Source: Sacculina carcini (taxonomy: Eukaryota; Arthropoda; Thecostraca; Sacculinidae). From it: DNA of 64,000 nt. Under the pieces are notes generated by a model. The model saw only the letters and a list, made by a program, of their open reading frames with translations, was not told the DNA's origin and searched no databases. The first letter of the stretch is position 1; each line of letters opens with the position of its first letter. A program made the translations under genes and the position numbers. The DNA lies in contig OU696571.1 of NCBI GenBank assembly GCA_916048095.2, forward strand, positions 5,440,501 to 5,504,500, read 5' to 3'. Shown here piece by piece: positions 9,295-19,312 of the stretch.

Positions 9295-11409
9295 TCAATT
9301 CCGCTCTTTCAGTAGCATGTCATTTACTTTGGCCTTGAATTTGTTCAAATTGTTCTGCGAGGAAGCCTCCTCCTTCAACGTGTTCCAAGTAGACACAGTG
9401 GCCGGAAGAAAGCAACGTTGGAATTGTTTTGTACGACAACGAATTGGAGCCATGCACTGGGAATGCTGTTTGGATGTAAACCGTGTGCTTCTTGCTGCCA
9501 CGAAATCATCAGGAATTGACTTGCTCATCGGATGATGGTCGTTGTGCTTGATCTTGTACAGCATGCACACGCTGCTGACCTTTCGACGATGGCAAAGATC
9601 ACCAAGAACCAAGTCACCACAGAGGAACTTGCAAGTTCTAACAACTCTGTTGATGAGATTGAGGTGACAATCCGCAGCAGAAGACCACACGGGGGCGCAG
9701 TACTCCAGAATTGGCAAAATGAAACAGCGAAAACAACTTTTTGAGATTGTGCTGCTACCGAACATCCGATATGCCTTTCTTATAATTCCCAGTTTCCGCG
9801 ATGCCGAACAAACTAGCTTCCGAATGTGACTCTCAAACGTGAGCTTTGAGTCTACATGTACTCCCAATATTTTGAGCTCATCACACACGTTGAGTTGGGC
9901 GTCATTTATGATGATAGCTCCATGTGAAGGCTGAACGGTACGTGACCTAGAAACCAACAAGCATTTAGATTTGGAAGTGTTCAGCATCATATTCCACCTC
10001 TCACACCACTTCAGGACGCTGCTGAGATCGTCGTTGACCGTTTGACGCACCTGTGGTGAAAGCACCTGGACCACAACGCACCTGGAAATTTCCGAAGGAG
10101 ATGAAATTACAGCCATCAAGGAGATATCATCAGCATATCCATACACAGGGTTGCGTGTGGTTGTGTACAGGTCAGCGGTGTAAATGTTGAACAAAATAGG
10201 ACCCAACACACTTCCCTGCGGGACACCGGACGCAATGCTCTGCCAACCACTGTATGCTCCATCGATGGCAACACGTTGTACGCGATTGGATAGAAATTGA
10301 TGCAAAACACTTAGCAAACGGCCGCCGACTCCAATCGTTCTCAGTTTTTGCAACAAGCCCTGGTGGCTCACACGGTCAAATGCTGCCGAGAAATCCAACT
10401 GCACAATCCAGGCTTCACTGCCTTTGTCTAGCACTTGCTGGAGCTCATGCGTGATAGTAAGCAGAGCGTCAGTCGTGCTGAGTTTTTTGCGATATGCAAA
10501 TTGGTTTTCCGACAGCAGATTGTTGCTCTCCAGGTACTTGGACAGTCTGGAAGATATCAAGTGCTCGAATATTTTGGACAGAATCGACGTAATTGATATT
10601 GGCCGGTAGTTTGCAACATCAGCTGAATTGGTTCCTTTTGGTATGGGCGTGATATTCGCAACCCGCCAACATGATGGAAACGAACCAGTCTTCATCAAGC
10701 GCCTGAAAAGAGCACTGAGCTTCGGAGCTAGAGTATCTGCCGTGTTCTTGAAAAATAGCGGAAACATATTCAGAGGGTCTGTTCCTCCGTGGGCATCAAG
10801 GTCTTTCATGAGATTCGCCACTTCTTTTGATCGGAAGGCAATGCCTTTGATTTTCGGGGCGAGGACAGATGAATCGTCAGACGGAATGGACCCTTGACAT
10901 TGCTTGGTATTGAAGTAATCCATAACCAACTCTGCCTTCTCTGTTGAGTTGATTTTGAGCTCACCGTTCGCTGAAAATAAAGGAGGGACAGACAGGTCAT
11001 GTCCAAACACTGACGATTTCAACGTTGACCACCATTTGTGGGCGTCATTGGCAGATGTTAGCTTTTCAGCATGTTTCTTTGGGTGACGTGTTTCCGCTTC
11101 TGAATACACATGCTCAGCATGCCGTATGGCCTCAGTGTAGACATTCCATGAATCGGCTGAGCGTGATTGGAGCCACTTGTGGTAAGCCTCCTGCTTGGAT
11201 TCACGTGCGCTACGACATTCGTTGGTGAACCAGGCTTTGTCATCAGAGCGAAAACGTAGTTTTTTAGTAGGCACTCTCCTTGAGATGACATCGGTAATGT
11301 ATTTGTTCAATGCATCGATGGGGCATTCCTTCTGCTGCAGATTTGAAACTTTAATTGCTTTCAATTCATCATTCACCTTCACCCAGTCAACATTGTTCTT
11401 CATGTGCAC
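9295..11409 (-). CDS. LINE (non-LTR) reverse transcriptase, 5'-truncated but open
   Basis: This is an open frame of about 700 codons for the reverse transcriptase of a non-LTR retrotransposon. RT blocks run in order: NYRPISI, QLDFSAAFDRVSHQGLL, GVPQGSVLGPILFNIY, YADDISLMA (catalytic YADD) and a KILGVHVDSKL block. These are followed by a thumb and C-terminal region ending LPATVSTWNTLKEEA. The first Met in the frame is at 11403; upstream a stop closes the frame near 11450. No apurinic-like endonuclease domain is present, so the copy is 5'-truncated, as is usual for LINEs. The clade is not resolved (jockey/CR1-group by appearance). The frame has no internal stop, so the insertion is fairly young. 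It lies inside the P-like inverted-repeat element. Confidence 0.88.
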   Translation of the reverse strand: MHMKNNVDWVKVNDELKAIKVSNLQQKECPIDALNKYITDVISRRVPTKKLRFRSDDKAWFTNECRSARESKQEAYHKWLQSRSADSWNVYTEAIRHAEHVYSEAETRHPKKHAEKLTSANDAHKWWSTLKSSVFGHDLSVPPLFSANGELKINSTEKAELVMDYFNTKQCQGSIPSDDSSVLAPKIKGIAFRSKEVANLMKDLDAHGGTDPLNMFPLFFKNTADTLAPKLSALFRRLMKTGSFPSCWRVANITPIPKGTNSADVANYRPISITSILSKIFEHLISSRLSKYLESNNLLSENQFAYRKKLSTTDALLTITHELQQVLDKGSEAWIVQLDFSAAFDRVSHQGLLQKLRTIGVGGRLLSVLHQFLSNRVQRVAIDGAYSGWQSIASGVPQGSVLGPILFNIYTADLYTTTRNPVYGYADDISLMAVISSPSEISRCVVVQVLSPQVRQTVNDDLSSVLKWCERWNMMLNTSKSKCLLVSRSRTVQPSHGAIIINDAQLNVCDELKILGVHVDSKLTFESHIRKLVCSASRKLGIIRKAYRMFGSSTISKSCFRCFILPILEYCAPVWSSAADCHLNLINRVVRTCKFLCGDLVLGDLCHRRKVSSVCMLYKIKHNDHHPMSKSIPDDFVAARSTRFTSKQHSQCMAPIRCRTKQFQRCFLPATVSTWNTLKEEASSQNNLNKFKAKVNDMLLKERN

Positions 11410-11449
11410 GAGCCTTGAAATCGTGTAAGGAATATAAGCATTTCAAAAA

Positions 11450-11897
11450 CTGCATCCAAATATAATCTAGCTAGACGAAAATCGATGCTCAAACACTGTA
11501 CAAACATTGGCTGTTAATATGAAAATATATGGTCTTATTGGTATAACGTATTTAACTAAGAAAAAACTACATAAATACGAATGGATGTACATATTTTACT
11601 GAATATATCCACTAAACCCAAACCTCTCACCGTATCAATATGTCCAGGATGATGATGTCCAGAATCATCCGTGTGAGGAACACAAAGTGGCTGCACAAAT
11701 CACACTTAACACGAAATTTGACAAATTCGCACTTCACTCTAAACCGCACTGAAGTGAAACTCACTAAATACGTCAATTATCGCCAAGAATAGCACGCGAT
11801 AAAACACTAAACACACGAGAGCACTAACCACGTGCGCTCGCTAACGTGCAACTGCATGGCTGACAGTTGAAACAATAGACTTGTCACTGTCACGTGG
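11450..11897. other. Right arm of the P-like element, no gene assigned
   Basis: This lies between the truncated LINE and the right inverted repeat. A short minus-strand stretch near 11630-11710 is open and followed by GTGAGA, which could be a leftover 5' exon of the transposase. I could not recognise a THAP zinc finger in it. Confidence 0.3.
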
Positions 11898-11944
11898 CGA
11901 TGACGTCATACCTTCGTGGAAGGGCCTGTATCTAGGTGGCGTTG
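11898..11944. repeat. Right terminal inverted repeat of the P-like element
   Basis: This is the inverse complement of 6083-6129, matching at 45 of 47 positions. It carries the same TGACGTCA-type palindrome. Confidence 0.8.
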
Positions 11945-12185
11945 GTCGAGTGGTGCAAGGTATGACGTCGCACGTTACTGCGCGCTGATTGGCCAAGACT
12001 TGAGCCTAGTGCCGGAGGCGTGTATCAGCTGGCGTGTGTGAAGCTGGCTTTGCGAGCGGTGGAGCGTGATTCGGTTGGTGGCCTGTGCATTATACGCATC
12101 GTTGCCGTGCTTGGATACGATATTCGCTGTGTGGACGTATTCTCGTCGTGTGCGCGGGTTTTTCCTGTGCGAGAGGTAAGAGGGC
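11945..12185 (+). promoter_or_regulatory. CpG-rich promoter-like segment with a splice donor
   Basis: This short stretch is much richer in CpG than its surroundings. It contains a TGACGTCG site, an inverted CCAAT box (CTGATTGGCC near 11985), and about 150 bases of GC-rich sequence. It ends in GAG|GTAAGA near 12176, a good 5' splice-site match. That is the layout of a promoter plus noncoding first exon. It could belong to a host gene outside the window or to an element. Coding potential is unclear. Confidence 0.35.
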
Positions 12186-12376
12186 TTTGCCCGATTACTT
12201 AACAGTATCATCGAGTTATGGACGGATAGAATAAAGTTGGCGGAGTAATAAACGACATCAGCGACTTACACAAGATAGGTTTTTCGATAAAAAGAGATTG
12301 CGATAAAAGATAAAAGAAGATAGATATATGATAGATAAAAGATAAGATAAAAGATCACGAACACACTGAGCTAGGG

Positions 12377-12700
12377 TCAATGCAAAAATTGGAGGAGATA
12401 TTTAAGGAGAGTGAAACACCATGCAACCAGACTTGGAATAAGTGGCCAGGGTGTAATATTATTCAAAATACCAAAAATAAAATTTTCATAAAATTTTGGG
12501 ATAGAAAGTAAATTTGTAGACCATCTGCATGAATGTGATAAGAAATAGAAAAAAAGAGTATGCATTGAACAGAGGAACGTCGTTTACAAATTGAAAAGTA
12601 ACGGACCCAATATAGATCCCTGAGGTACACCACCGGAATGTTATATAGAATCCGAGAAAGTAAAATTGGTGCGAACAAAAAAACGAATGGAAAAGTACGA
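12377..12700 (-). pseudogene. LINE reverse transcriptase fragment
   Basis: The minus strand reads GVPQGSILGPLLFNL, the diagnostic motif before the RT active site. In another frame it reads HADGLQIYF, a decayed YADD box. Stops and a frameshift separate the two. It is a short remnant without a full domain. Confidence 0.65.
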
Positions 12701-12994
12701 CTTCATAAATGATAAATCCGTAGATGAAGTACATGTGTGGATTTTTTTTTGCATTTTTATTCATCCAATCTCCGCTTCGCCTTCTACAGGGTCGACTATT
12801 ATAATGTTCAAAAATCTTTCAAACCCCCTTCTAAAAATGTTATATCTTACAGACGAGCTGAAAAAGACCTCAAGCTCTAAATATGCCATGAAGTGTCAAG
12901 ATTGCACTTGAAGAAGTGCAAAAGTCTGAAGTGATGATGTGCTTCTTGTCTAGCAAGAACACAAAAGTGCTAGGATAATACTGTCCTATCGTTC

Positions 12995-13450
12995 CAGCTC
13001 GAAATAAACAACAACAACAACATATATTTAATAAAGCGCACGATAAAATGCAAAGGCGCAAACACATAATAAAAGACAAGAGTATGCGGAAAAAACAAAC
13101 GTATAAAAGGACGCACAAGGAAAGAAATACCGTGCACAAAATGAGAACAATAAGAGCAATTAGAGGTAACAACATATAAAATAACAAAGTGTACAAGAAA
13201 CGAATTTATTCAGAAGAAGAAGCAAGAGGATGTTTGTGGAGAACAGATGAAAAGGAAGCAAAGGAGTTAATTTGATGAAGCTGAGGAGGTAGAACGTTGT
13301 AGAGGCGAGGGGTAGAAAAATAGAAGGACTTGACCGACCACGTGGACTCGTTGATGGCGGGAGCACAGATGAGTGGGACAGGGTGTCGAGATGAGGGTCG
13401 TATTTGAGGTGACAGGAGTGCACGTAGGTAAGACGGGGAGAGGGAGACTT
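12995..13450 (-). pseudogene. L2/CR1-like LINE 3' end
   Basis: The minus strand encodes a C-terminal segment with RHPVPLICAPAINESTWSVK followed by FSTPRLYNVLP. It is closely related to the tail of the LINE at 44.75 kb (RRPVPLICPRATN). A 3' tail of GTT repeats sits at about 13005-13020. Only the last 100 or so codons and the 3' untranslated region remain. Confidence 0.65.
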
Positions 13451-13524
13451 AATAATTTTAATGTAGTCTCAATTACTTTCTCATCACAATATGACGCAGT
13501 ATTTAAGCAGGTAAGATATATTAA

Positions 13525-13746
13525 TCACAGCGAGGAACACAGAATAGACCAAAATATCAAGCTGCACCAAGCGCCAGGTTTTAAAGGTCCGTCACTGCTA
13601 ATATCTGTGGTCGTCATATGGATCATGTGGTCGTCATCATAATCTGGAACTAAATCTACGCCCATGTCTGCAAAGCTAAACCTTAATGATTCACACATCT
13701 GAAGATGATATATTTCGTAGGCAAATCGTAGTTGATACACATACAA
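13525..13746 (-). other. Unrecognised open frame beside the Gypsy LTR
   Basis: A minus-strand frame of about 70 codons lies between the LINE scrap and the Gypsy LTR. Its composition is ordinary, with an acidic Asp-rich middle. The likely start is the ATG about 16 codons into the frame. It does not continue across the Gypsy insertion. I do not recognise it; it may be chance or an exon scrap. Confidence 0.2.
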
Positions 13747-13769
13747 AAATGCTCATCCAAATTGGCTAC

Positions 13770-13980
13770 TGTAGTTACGCAACGAGAGGCAACACGAACA
13801 ACTAGATATATTATACTCACAAACTTACACAATATAAACGAACAAAACCTGATCCAAGAATGACTACGCCCAAACCAAAAACCACACTCCAACCTCCTCA
13901 ATAGCGAGAACAAATAAGGCCACTGTGGCGCAAACGTAGTTACAAGAACAATAACAATTATATAAACAATGAACACTACA
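13770..13980 (-). repeat. 3' LTR of the old Gypsy element
   Basis: This 211-bp LTR begins TGTAGT and ends ACTACA. It is the partner of 17993-18203. Confidence 0.85.
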
Positions 13981-13991
13981 TATCCCCGGCC

Positions 13992-16039
13992 TTAATATTC
14001 GAGCACGAAATCTTTAAATCTTGCGGGGAGACGCCGATGCCGTCCTCGGGTCGGCTGTTCATGTCCTTTTGGCCCGCTCTCCAGGCGCGTCTGCTCGGCC
14101 GCGTTTTTTGTTTCACCAGGCGATGTTTGAGAATCGGTAGAGACCTCGATCCCTTTGCCTAGCGCGTCAGGTGGTTTGCAACTGTTTTTTATGTCGTCAC
14201 CCATCAGCGTCGGTGGCCACAAGTACTTTTCGTCTGGTACATGACCGCTGCTCCTGGCCAAATGAGCAGGGTTTTCTAGCTGAAAAGATGATCCTCGACA
14301 CGATACTATCTGTCGAGGCGAACTGAACCTCTTGTTGAGCTTGCCGGTAGCGCCCGGTGTCTGAACGTGTACCTTATCGCCAAACTGCAGCGTTGACGGC
14401 CTTACAGCTCGGCGGCTGTTGTAGTTGCGCTCAATACGCGCTTGCTGTTTCTCCACTCGACTTCGGACACTGCAGAGTCGGTATCGGCGCAGCAGGCAGC
14501 AGCAGGCGCATGGAACGCCCGTGCAGCAGGACCAATGGTAAGACACCAGTCGTGCAGTGTGGTGTAGAGCGATACACCGCTAGTAGACGTTGGACCCGTT
14601 CCTCAAAATGTCCGGTGTGATGATGCTGCAGCCACGATCTAAATGTGCGGTTGAAACGCTCAACCGCACCATTTCCGCGTGGTCAGCAGGAGCTGCTCTA
14701 AGATGCTTGATTTTCCGGTGGTCCAGATATTTTGGGAATTCCGCCCCGACAAATTGAGGCCCGTTTTCCGAGACAAGTTGCTCAGGGAATCCCTCTCGGG
14801 CGAATATACCGTCGATAAAAGCCATGATGTTGGTATTCGTCACACTGGCCATCAACCCCACTTCTGCCCATTTAGAATGATAGTCCATTATTCTGGCGCC
14901 CCTGTGATAGGTCCCACAACGTCAACAGCCACCTTTTGCCACGTTTCGGCCAAAGGAGACCGTGGAAAGAGGAAAGAGACTCCACCGGAGTGAGAGGTAA
15001 TGGTCTGTTGTGAGTGCTTAGCACTTTGTCGCTGGACTGACAATCCACACAGGATGCCACGAGTTCATGGAAATCTTTATCTATTCGCGGCCATCAGGCC
15101 AGACTGCGCAACATCTGCTTCGTGCGCACCACTCCATCGTGCGCCGAATGAGCACGCTCGAGAAACGCCCTGCGGAGGAACTCTGGTACGACGATCCGGT
15201 GTCCTGATCAGACGACGAGTTCGCCCTCGGCAGAGAGCTCATGCCGAATTGCGAAATACGGTCGCACAAGAGGATTGCAGTTTTTGGCGCAGCGGGGAAA
15301 CCCACTCACCAAGCATTCGCGGACAGCTTGCATCTCCGCATCCTGACGAACCGTTTCAAGTACGTTGTCCGCTGAAATGCTGTCGTGGGTGTCCAGAAGT
15401 GCGATGACGTCGCCGTCCTCGCTGTCGGTCACGTATTCCGGGTCGACTTGCGCGGGCGGAAGTCTTGTCCTGGTACGTGCCCAACCGTGTACGAAAACGG
15501 TATCAATCGGGCCTGCCAGCGGGCAACTCGGGCCCTTGCCCGCCCACTGAAATTAGCTGAGAGGATTGACTTTAATGCAGAATGATCGGTTGTCAGCACA
15601 AAATGGCGGCCCCACAGAAATATCCTCCACCTTTTAATCGCTTGTACGGCGGCCAGAGCTTCACGCTCTGTAACGGAGTATTTGGATTCAGCCGATGAAA
15701 ACCGGCGGCTCCAAAAGGCCACCACCAGTTCGTCGCTGTTGTCGTTCAACTGCGACAGAACCGCACCGGCACCGCGCTCACTCGCGTCTGTCGTGACGAA
15801 ATTTTTAACAGCGGTTCATATTGCCGGAGCGGACGAGCTTTCATGATCAGTCGTTTGACGTCCTCAAAAGCTTTGCTGTGTTCAGTCGTCCACACAAATA
15901 GCACTTCCCTTTTGAGCAAGTCGTTTAACGGACTTAAAGTTGTCGCGTACCGAGGCACGAAACGGGACAGCCAACTGCACAGCCCTATGAAACTCCGCAG
16001 CTCCTTCGCGTCGCCTGGTTTCTGAGCCTCCCGGATTGC
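13992..16039 (-). pseudogene. Gypsy pol, C-terminal part (RNase H, integrase) with frameshifts
   Basis: Downstream of the RT stop the minus strand still encodes the RT connection (about 15960-15750) and RNase H (15749-15429, with FWSRRFSSAESKYSVTEREA and TTDHSALKSIL). After a linker comes the integrase core (about 14890-14580), with SENGPQF where SDNGPQF is expected, so a catalytic Asp appears to have become Glu. Last is the integrase C-terminus (14546-13992). The domains sit in several frames, so the gene is dead. Confidence 0.8.
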
Positions 16040-17965
16040 TCACAGATGGTCTTTGGATGGCACTCTGCCAAGCCGAGACACGGAGAACCCGCAGAACATC
16101 ATGTTTGTCTGACCGATGGATAATTTTTCCATGTTCAGCGTCACATTGGCGCTCGTGAGACGGCCCATGATCGTTCTTAATCGCTCGTCGTGTGCCTGGC
16201 TCGTCGGACCACAACATAAAATGTCGTCCATATAGTGGACACATCCTGGTATACCTTCAAGCAGGTGATCCAGCATTCTTTGAAAGGCGGCACCTGCCGA
16301 TGCGAGGCCGAATGGCACCCCTTTGTACTGATATAGACCATCATGCGTGATGAACGCGGTAATGTGCCTTGACCCTTCTTCGAGAGTCAGTTGATGGTAG
16401 GCGGAACGGAGATCTATCTTGGAGTATACCTCGCCCTGGAGCTGGCTGAGCAACTCTTCGACGGTCGGCAGCGGGTGTACATCAGCGACCATTTGGCTGT
16501 TCGGACCCCGCAAGTCCACACAGAGACGTATTCCGCCAGAGTTGCGTCGTGCGACCACGATTGGGCTTATCCACTGCGACGCGTCAATCCGTTCTATGAT
16601 GCCTTCGTCAAAAAGTTTTTTCAGCTCTGCTGAAACTTCGGCTCGAATGGCCATAAGAAGACGACGGAGTGGCAGCGCCGCGGGTACCGCCTCTTTCCTC
16701 AGTTGAATCTTGTGGGCGGGTCCGGTGATAGCCGGCAGCTCTTGCGTCTTGCCAGCGGCGGCAGCAGGACTGTTCGAGTCGACTGCTCGAAGGGCGCCCT
16801 CCTCCCGATGGATCGTCAGGCCCAACTCGGATAATGTATCGAGTCCCAGCAGAGCCTCATTTGTTGGTATGCCAATGACAAAGAACGTCGTGTTTGCCGT
16901 GTGCTCACCTACAGTGATGGCGACAGGTAGAGTACCTACCACTCTTAGCCGCTGACGACCTACGCCGAAAAGATGCGTCTCCGTGGCTGTCACCTCTGCG
17001 CCGCGAAAATATGCTCGGGCCAGAGGCAGGTTCAGTACGGAAACGCTTGCCCCTGTGTCAACTTGCAAGCGCAAGTTGGCTTGCTTTCCAGAGTGAACTG
17101 CAACCCGTGCGTCGCACGTGAGCTTCTTCTTGTCGCTCCCACCGCAATAGAGTATTGTGACTTCTCGGACGGACCGCTGTTGTGAGTGTGATTTGCTTTT
17201 CTCATTCTTCTTTGATTTGCAGACTGCACCCCAATATCCTTGTCGTCCACACGCGTTGCAATTCGAGTTCCTCGAAGGGCAGAACTCGTGCCGAGGAAGT
17301 ATGTGATGTCGTCCGCAGTGTGAGCACGGGTGTCCGCTGTTAGCTGTCTTGGTAGATCTCGTACCAGTTTTGCCGGTCGTCACAGCAGCTGTGGTCAATT
17401 CGGCTAAAGTTTGCTGAGGTGAAGACATCATGGCCGACTGTTGTCGCGACTTCTCAAAAGCATCCGCGGTACCCAACAAGCTATCCAACGTCAACGCTGC
17501 GTCTTGTAGAAGCCTCTCTCTGAGTCGTGAGTAGAACTTGTTCTCTATAACATGATCACGGATCATCTCATATGCGAGATTTCCGAGCTTGCAATTCGCC
17601 GGCAAAACTCTCAATATTGACACATATTCCGCGGTGGATTCGGTCTGCTGTTGCCTTCGTTGGAGAAATGGGTAACGTTCGGATATTACATTTACCTTTG
17701 GAGAATAAAACTCCCGTATAACTCGCAGCGTCTCCTGGTACCGGTTCTCGCCTTCCTGCTTTGTCGCGGCCGGAAGTGAACGATAAGCTCGTTGAGCCTC
17801 AGCGCCCACACAGTGGAGGAGAATGGCCCGGCGACGGTCGACAGTAAACGACTCACCGTTAATCGCCACTATGTAAATAGTAAATGTGAATTCCCATTCG
17901 CTCCAGGAAATGAGTTGCTTTCCAGGCCTTGCGAGAAATGCGGCTGGAGGTTGCACGCTATCCAT
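16040..17965 (-). CDS. Gypsy Gag-Pol, N-terminal part (gag, protease, RT)
   Basis: This frame starts at the first ATG after the LTR (17965) and runs about 640 codons. Order: a capsid-like region; two zinc-knuckle-like Cys clusters, the second with the usual His replaced by Tyr (CNACGRQGYWGAVC); an aspartic protease with VDTGASVSVL; and RT with the LRSAYHQL block and the active site YMDDILCCG. gag and pol are fused in one frame. The frame ends in a premature stop in the RT thumb region. The remaining pol domains continue in other frames at 13992-15958, so the element is not autonomous. Confidence 0.85.
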   Translation of the reverse strand: MDSVQPPAAFLARPGKQLISWSEWEFTFTIYIVAINGESFTVDRRRAILLHCVGAEAQRAYRSLPAATKQEGENRYQETLRVIREFYSPKVNVISERYPFLQRRQQQTESTAEYVSILRVLPANCKLGNLAYEMIRDHVIENKFYSRLRERLLQDAALTLDSLLGTADAFEKSRQQSAMMSSPQQTLAELTTAAVTTGKTGTRSTKTANSGHPCSHCGRHHILPRHEFCPSRNSNCNACGRQGYWGAVCKSKKNEKSKSHSQQRSVREVTILYCGGSDKKKLTCDARVAVHSGKQANLRLQVDTGASVSVLNLPLARAYFRGAEVTATETHLFGVGRQRLRVVGTLPVAITVGEHTANTTFFVIGIPTNEALLGLDTLSELGLTIHREEGALRAVDSNSPAAAAGKTQELPAITGPAHKIQLRKEAVPAALPLRRLLMAIRAEVSAELKKLFDEGIIERIDASQWISPIVVARRNSGGIRLCVDLRGPNSQMVADVHPLPTVEELLSQLQGEVYSKIDLRSAYHQLTLEEGSRHITAFITHDGLYQYKGVPFGLASAGAAFQRMLDHLLEGIPGCVHYMDDILCCGPTSQAHDERLRTIMGRLTSANVTLNMEKLSIGQTNMMFCGFSVSRLGRVPSKDHL

Positions 17966-17992
17966 GATACAAAAAAATCCCCGTCGCCAATT

Positions 17993-18203
17993 TGTAGTGA
18001 CGCAACGAGAGGCAACACGCACAACTAGATATAATATACTCACAAACTTACACAAGATAACCAAACAAAACCTGATCCAAGAATGACTACGCCCAAACCA
18101 AAAACCACGCTCCAACCTCCTCAATAGCGAGAACAAATAGGACCACTGTGGCGCGAACGTAGTTACAAGAACAATAACAATTATATAAACAATGAACACT
18201 ACA
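17993..18203 (-). repeat. 5' LTR of the old Gypsy element
   Basis: This 211-bp LTR differs from the copy at 13770-13980 at about ten sites. On the minus strand it directly precedes the primer-site candidate and the gag start. Confidence 0.85.
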
Positions 18204-18318
18204 GCCACAATATTGTTTAAGCTTTGCTTACTAGCGATGTCTTAGATACAGTCGAAAGCAGAGCAAGTCGCTAAACAGTAAACAGCAGCCAAGTAATAAA
18301 CAGGTTGGTAGCAAAATA

Positions 18319-18341
18319 ATTAGTCATTACTAATGACTAAT
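18319..18341. repeat. Perfect 23-bp odd palindrome at the left hAT-1 junction
   Basis: Around C18330, eleven bases on one side are the exact inverse of eleven on the other (ATTAGTCATTA / TAATGACTAAT). The first half is flanking DNA including the duplication GTCATTAC. The second half stands where the hAT end TAGGGCTGTC should be. This is the kind of inverted flank that hAT excision through hairpin intermediates can leave. Confidence 0.7.
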
Positions 18342-18829
18342 CAAAACGTTACTCTTTCACATAAATGTCACTTTTTCATAAGCTACCTAAAACTGCATGA
18401 AAAAGTTGCCTATGATAATTATTTAAAAAAGTTATTAGGTTACCAAAAATTACTTTTTTATCGTTACGTTACTTTTTCGTTTTCAGGTTACTTTTAGTTA
18501 TTGCTCTTGTTATTGGGTGACTTGAACAAGCTTTTCGTAATTGTTGGCAGATAAATTACAAAAATACGGTATAAATCTGTAAAAAATATTAAAAGATATG
18601 TGGCGTCGTGAAGCCACATTGAACACGAGGAAACCACGGCGAGAAGTCTATACCAGTCTATTCAGTCCATTGTCTATTCAGTCATATCCAGTCTATTCAG
18701 TCATATTCAGTTCATGTGACCTTTCACACGGTCAAATGACCATTCACACGGTCAAACTCCCACACACACGCATAAACGCGTTCAACAATACAAAAGGATA
18801 CACACAGACATACTATACCATTTGCAAAT

Positions 18830-19040
18830 AGACTTAATCCAAATGAAAATAGACTTAATCCAAATGAAAATAGACTCAATCCAAATGAAAATAGAGTTAA
18901 TCCAAATGAAAATAGACTTAATCCAAATGAAAATAGACTTAATCCAAATGAAAATAGACTTTATCCAAATGAAAATAGACTTAATCTAAATGAAAATAGA
19001 CTTAATCCAAATGAAAATAGACTTGAACCAAATTAAAACT
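18830..19040 (+). repeat. Left 21-bp tandem array of the mariner-like element
   Basis: About eleven copies of a 21-bp unit (GACTTAATCCAAATGAAAAT plus A) are present, with single-base variants such as GAGTTAATCC and GACTCAATCC. It is inverted relative to the array at 21040-21260. Confidence 0.9.
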
Positions 19041-19312
19041 GAGTTAATCAGCGCAGTAATTTTTTATATTGTATAATAATACATAATATATTTATACTAA
19101 TAATATTTCTATTATATATTAATCAATTTAAATTATTTATTGTTCAATTTTTTTTAAACAAAAAACTTAACGTAAAATCATAAGTTTCTGTAAATATGTG
19201 GCTGAAAACTGGAAACACAACGAAAAACTTTGAGCAGAAACTTGACTAAATATTTAACAGTCGAAACTGAGTTGGCAATCGTTCTGGAGTTGGATTTACA
19301 TTTTTAGTAAAA

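Larger units (their letters stand above)
6083..11944 (-). mobile_element. P-element-like DNA transposon, decayed and invaded by a LINE
   Basis: A 47-bp inverted repeat bounds this segment: 6083-6129 and the reverse complement of 11898-11944 agree at 45 of 47 bases. The core includes CCACCTAGATACAGGCCC and a palindromic TGACGTCA-type site. On the minus strand, about 7400 down to 6430, the sequence reads as a broken P-element/THAP9-type transposase C-terminus. A second copy of the 6.08-6.8 kb end lies at 54.06-54.77 kb, confirming a dispersed family. The interior now holds a 5'-truncated LINE (about 8.75-11.45 kb) and a hAT end (about 8.0 kb). The N-terminal THAP and GTP-binding parts were not found. 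No direct target duplication was identified. Confidence 0.6.
13770..18203 (-). mobile_element. Old full-length Ty3/Gypsy LTR retrotransposon
   Basis: Two 211-bp LTRs, both starting TGTAGT and ending ACTACA, bound the element at 13770-13980 and 17993-18203. I count about ten differences between them (near 5 percent), so the insertion is not recent. Flanks are GCTAC on the left and GCCAC on the right, a probable 5-bp target duplication with one change. A TGGCGACGGGGA primer-site candidate lies two bases inside the 5' LTR (minus strand, 17979-17990). The gag-pol reading is on the minus strand and is broken several times downstream of RT. Confidence 0.88.
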
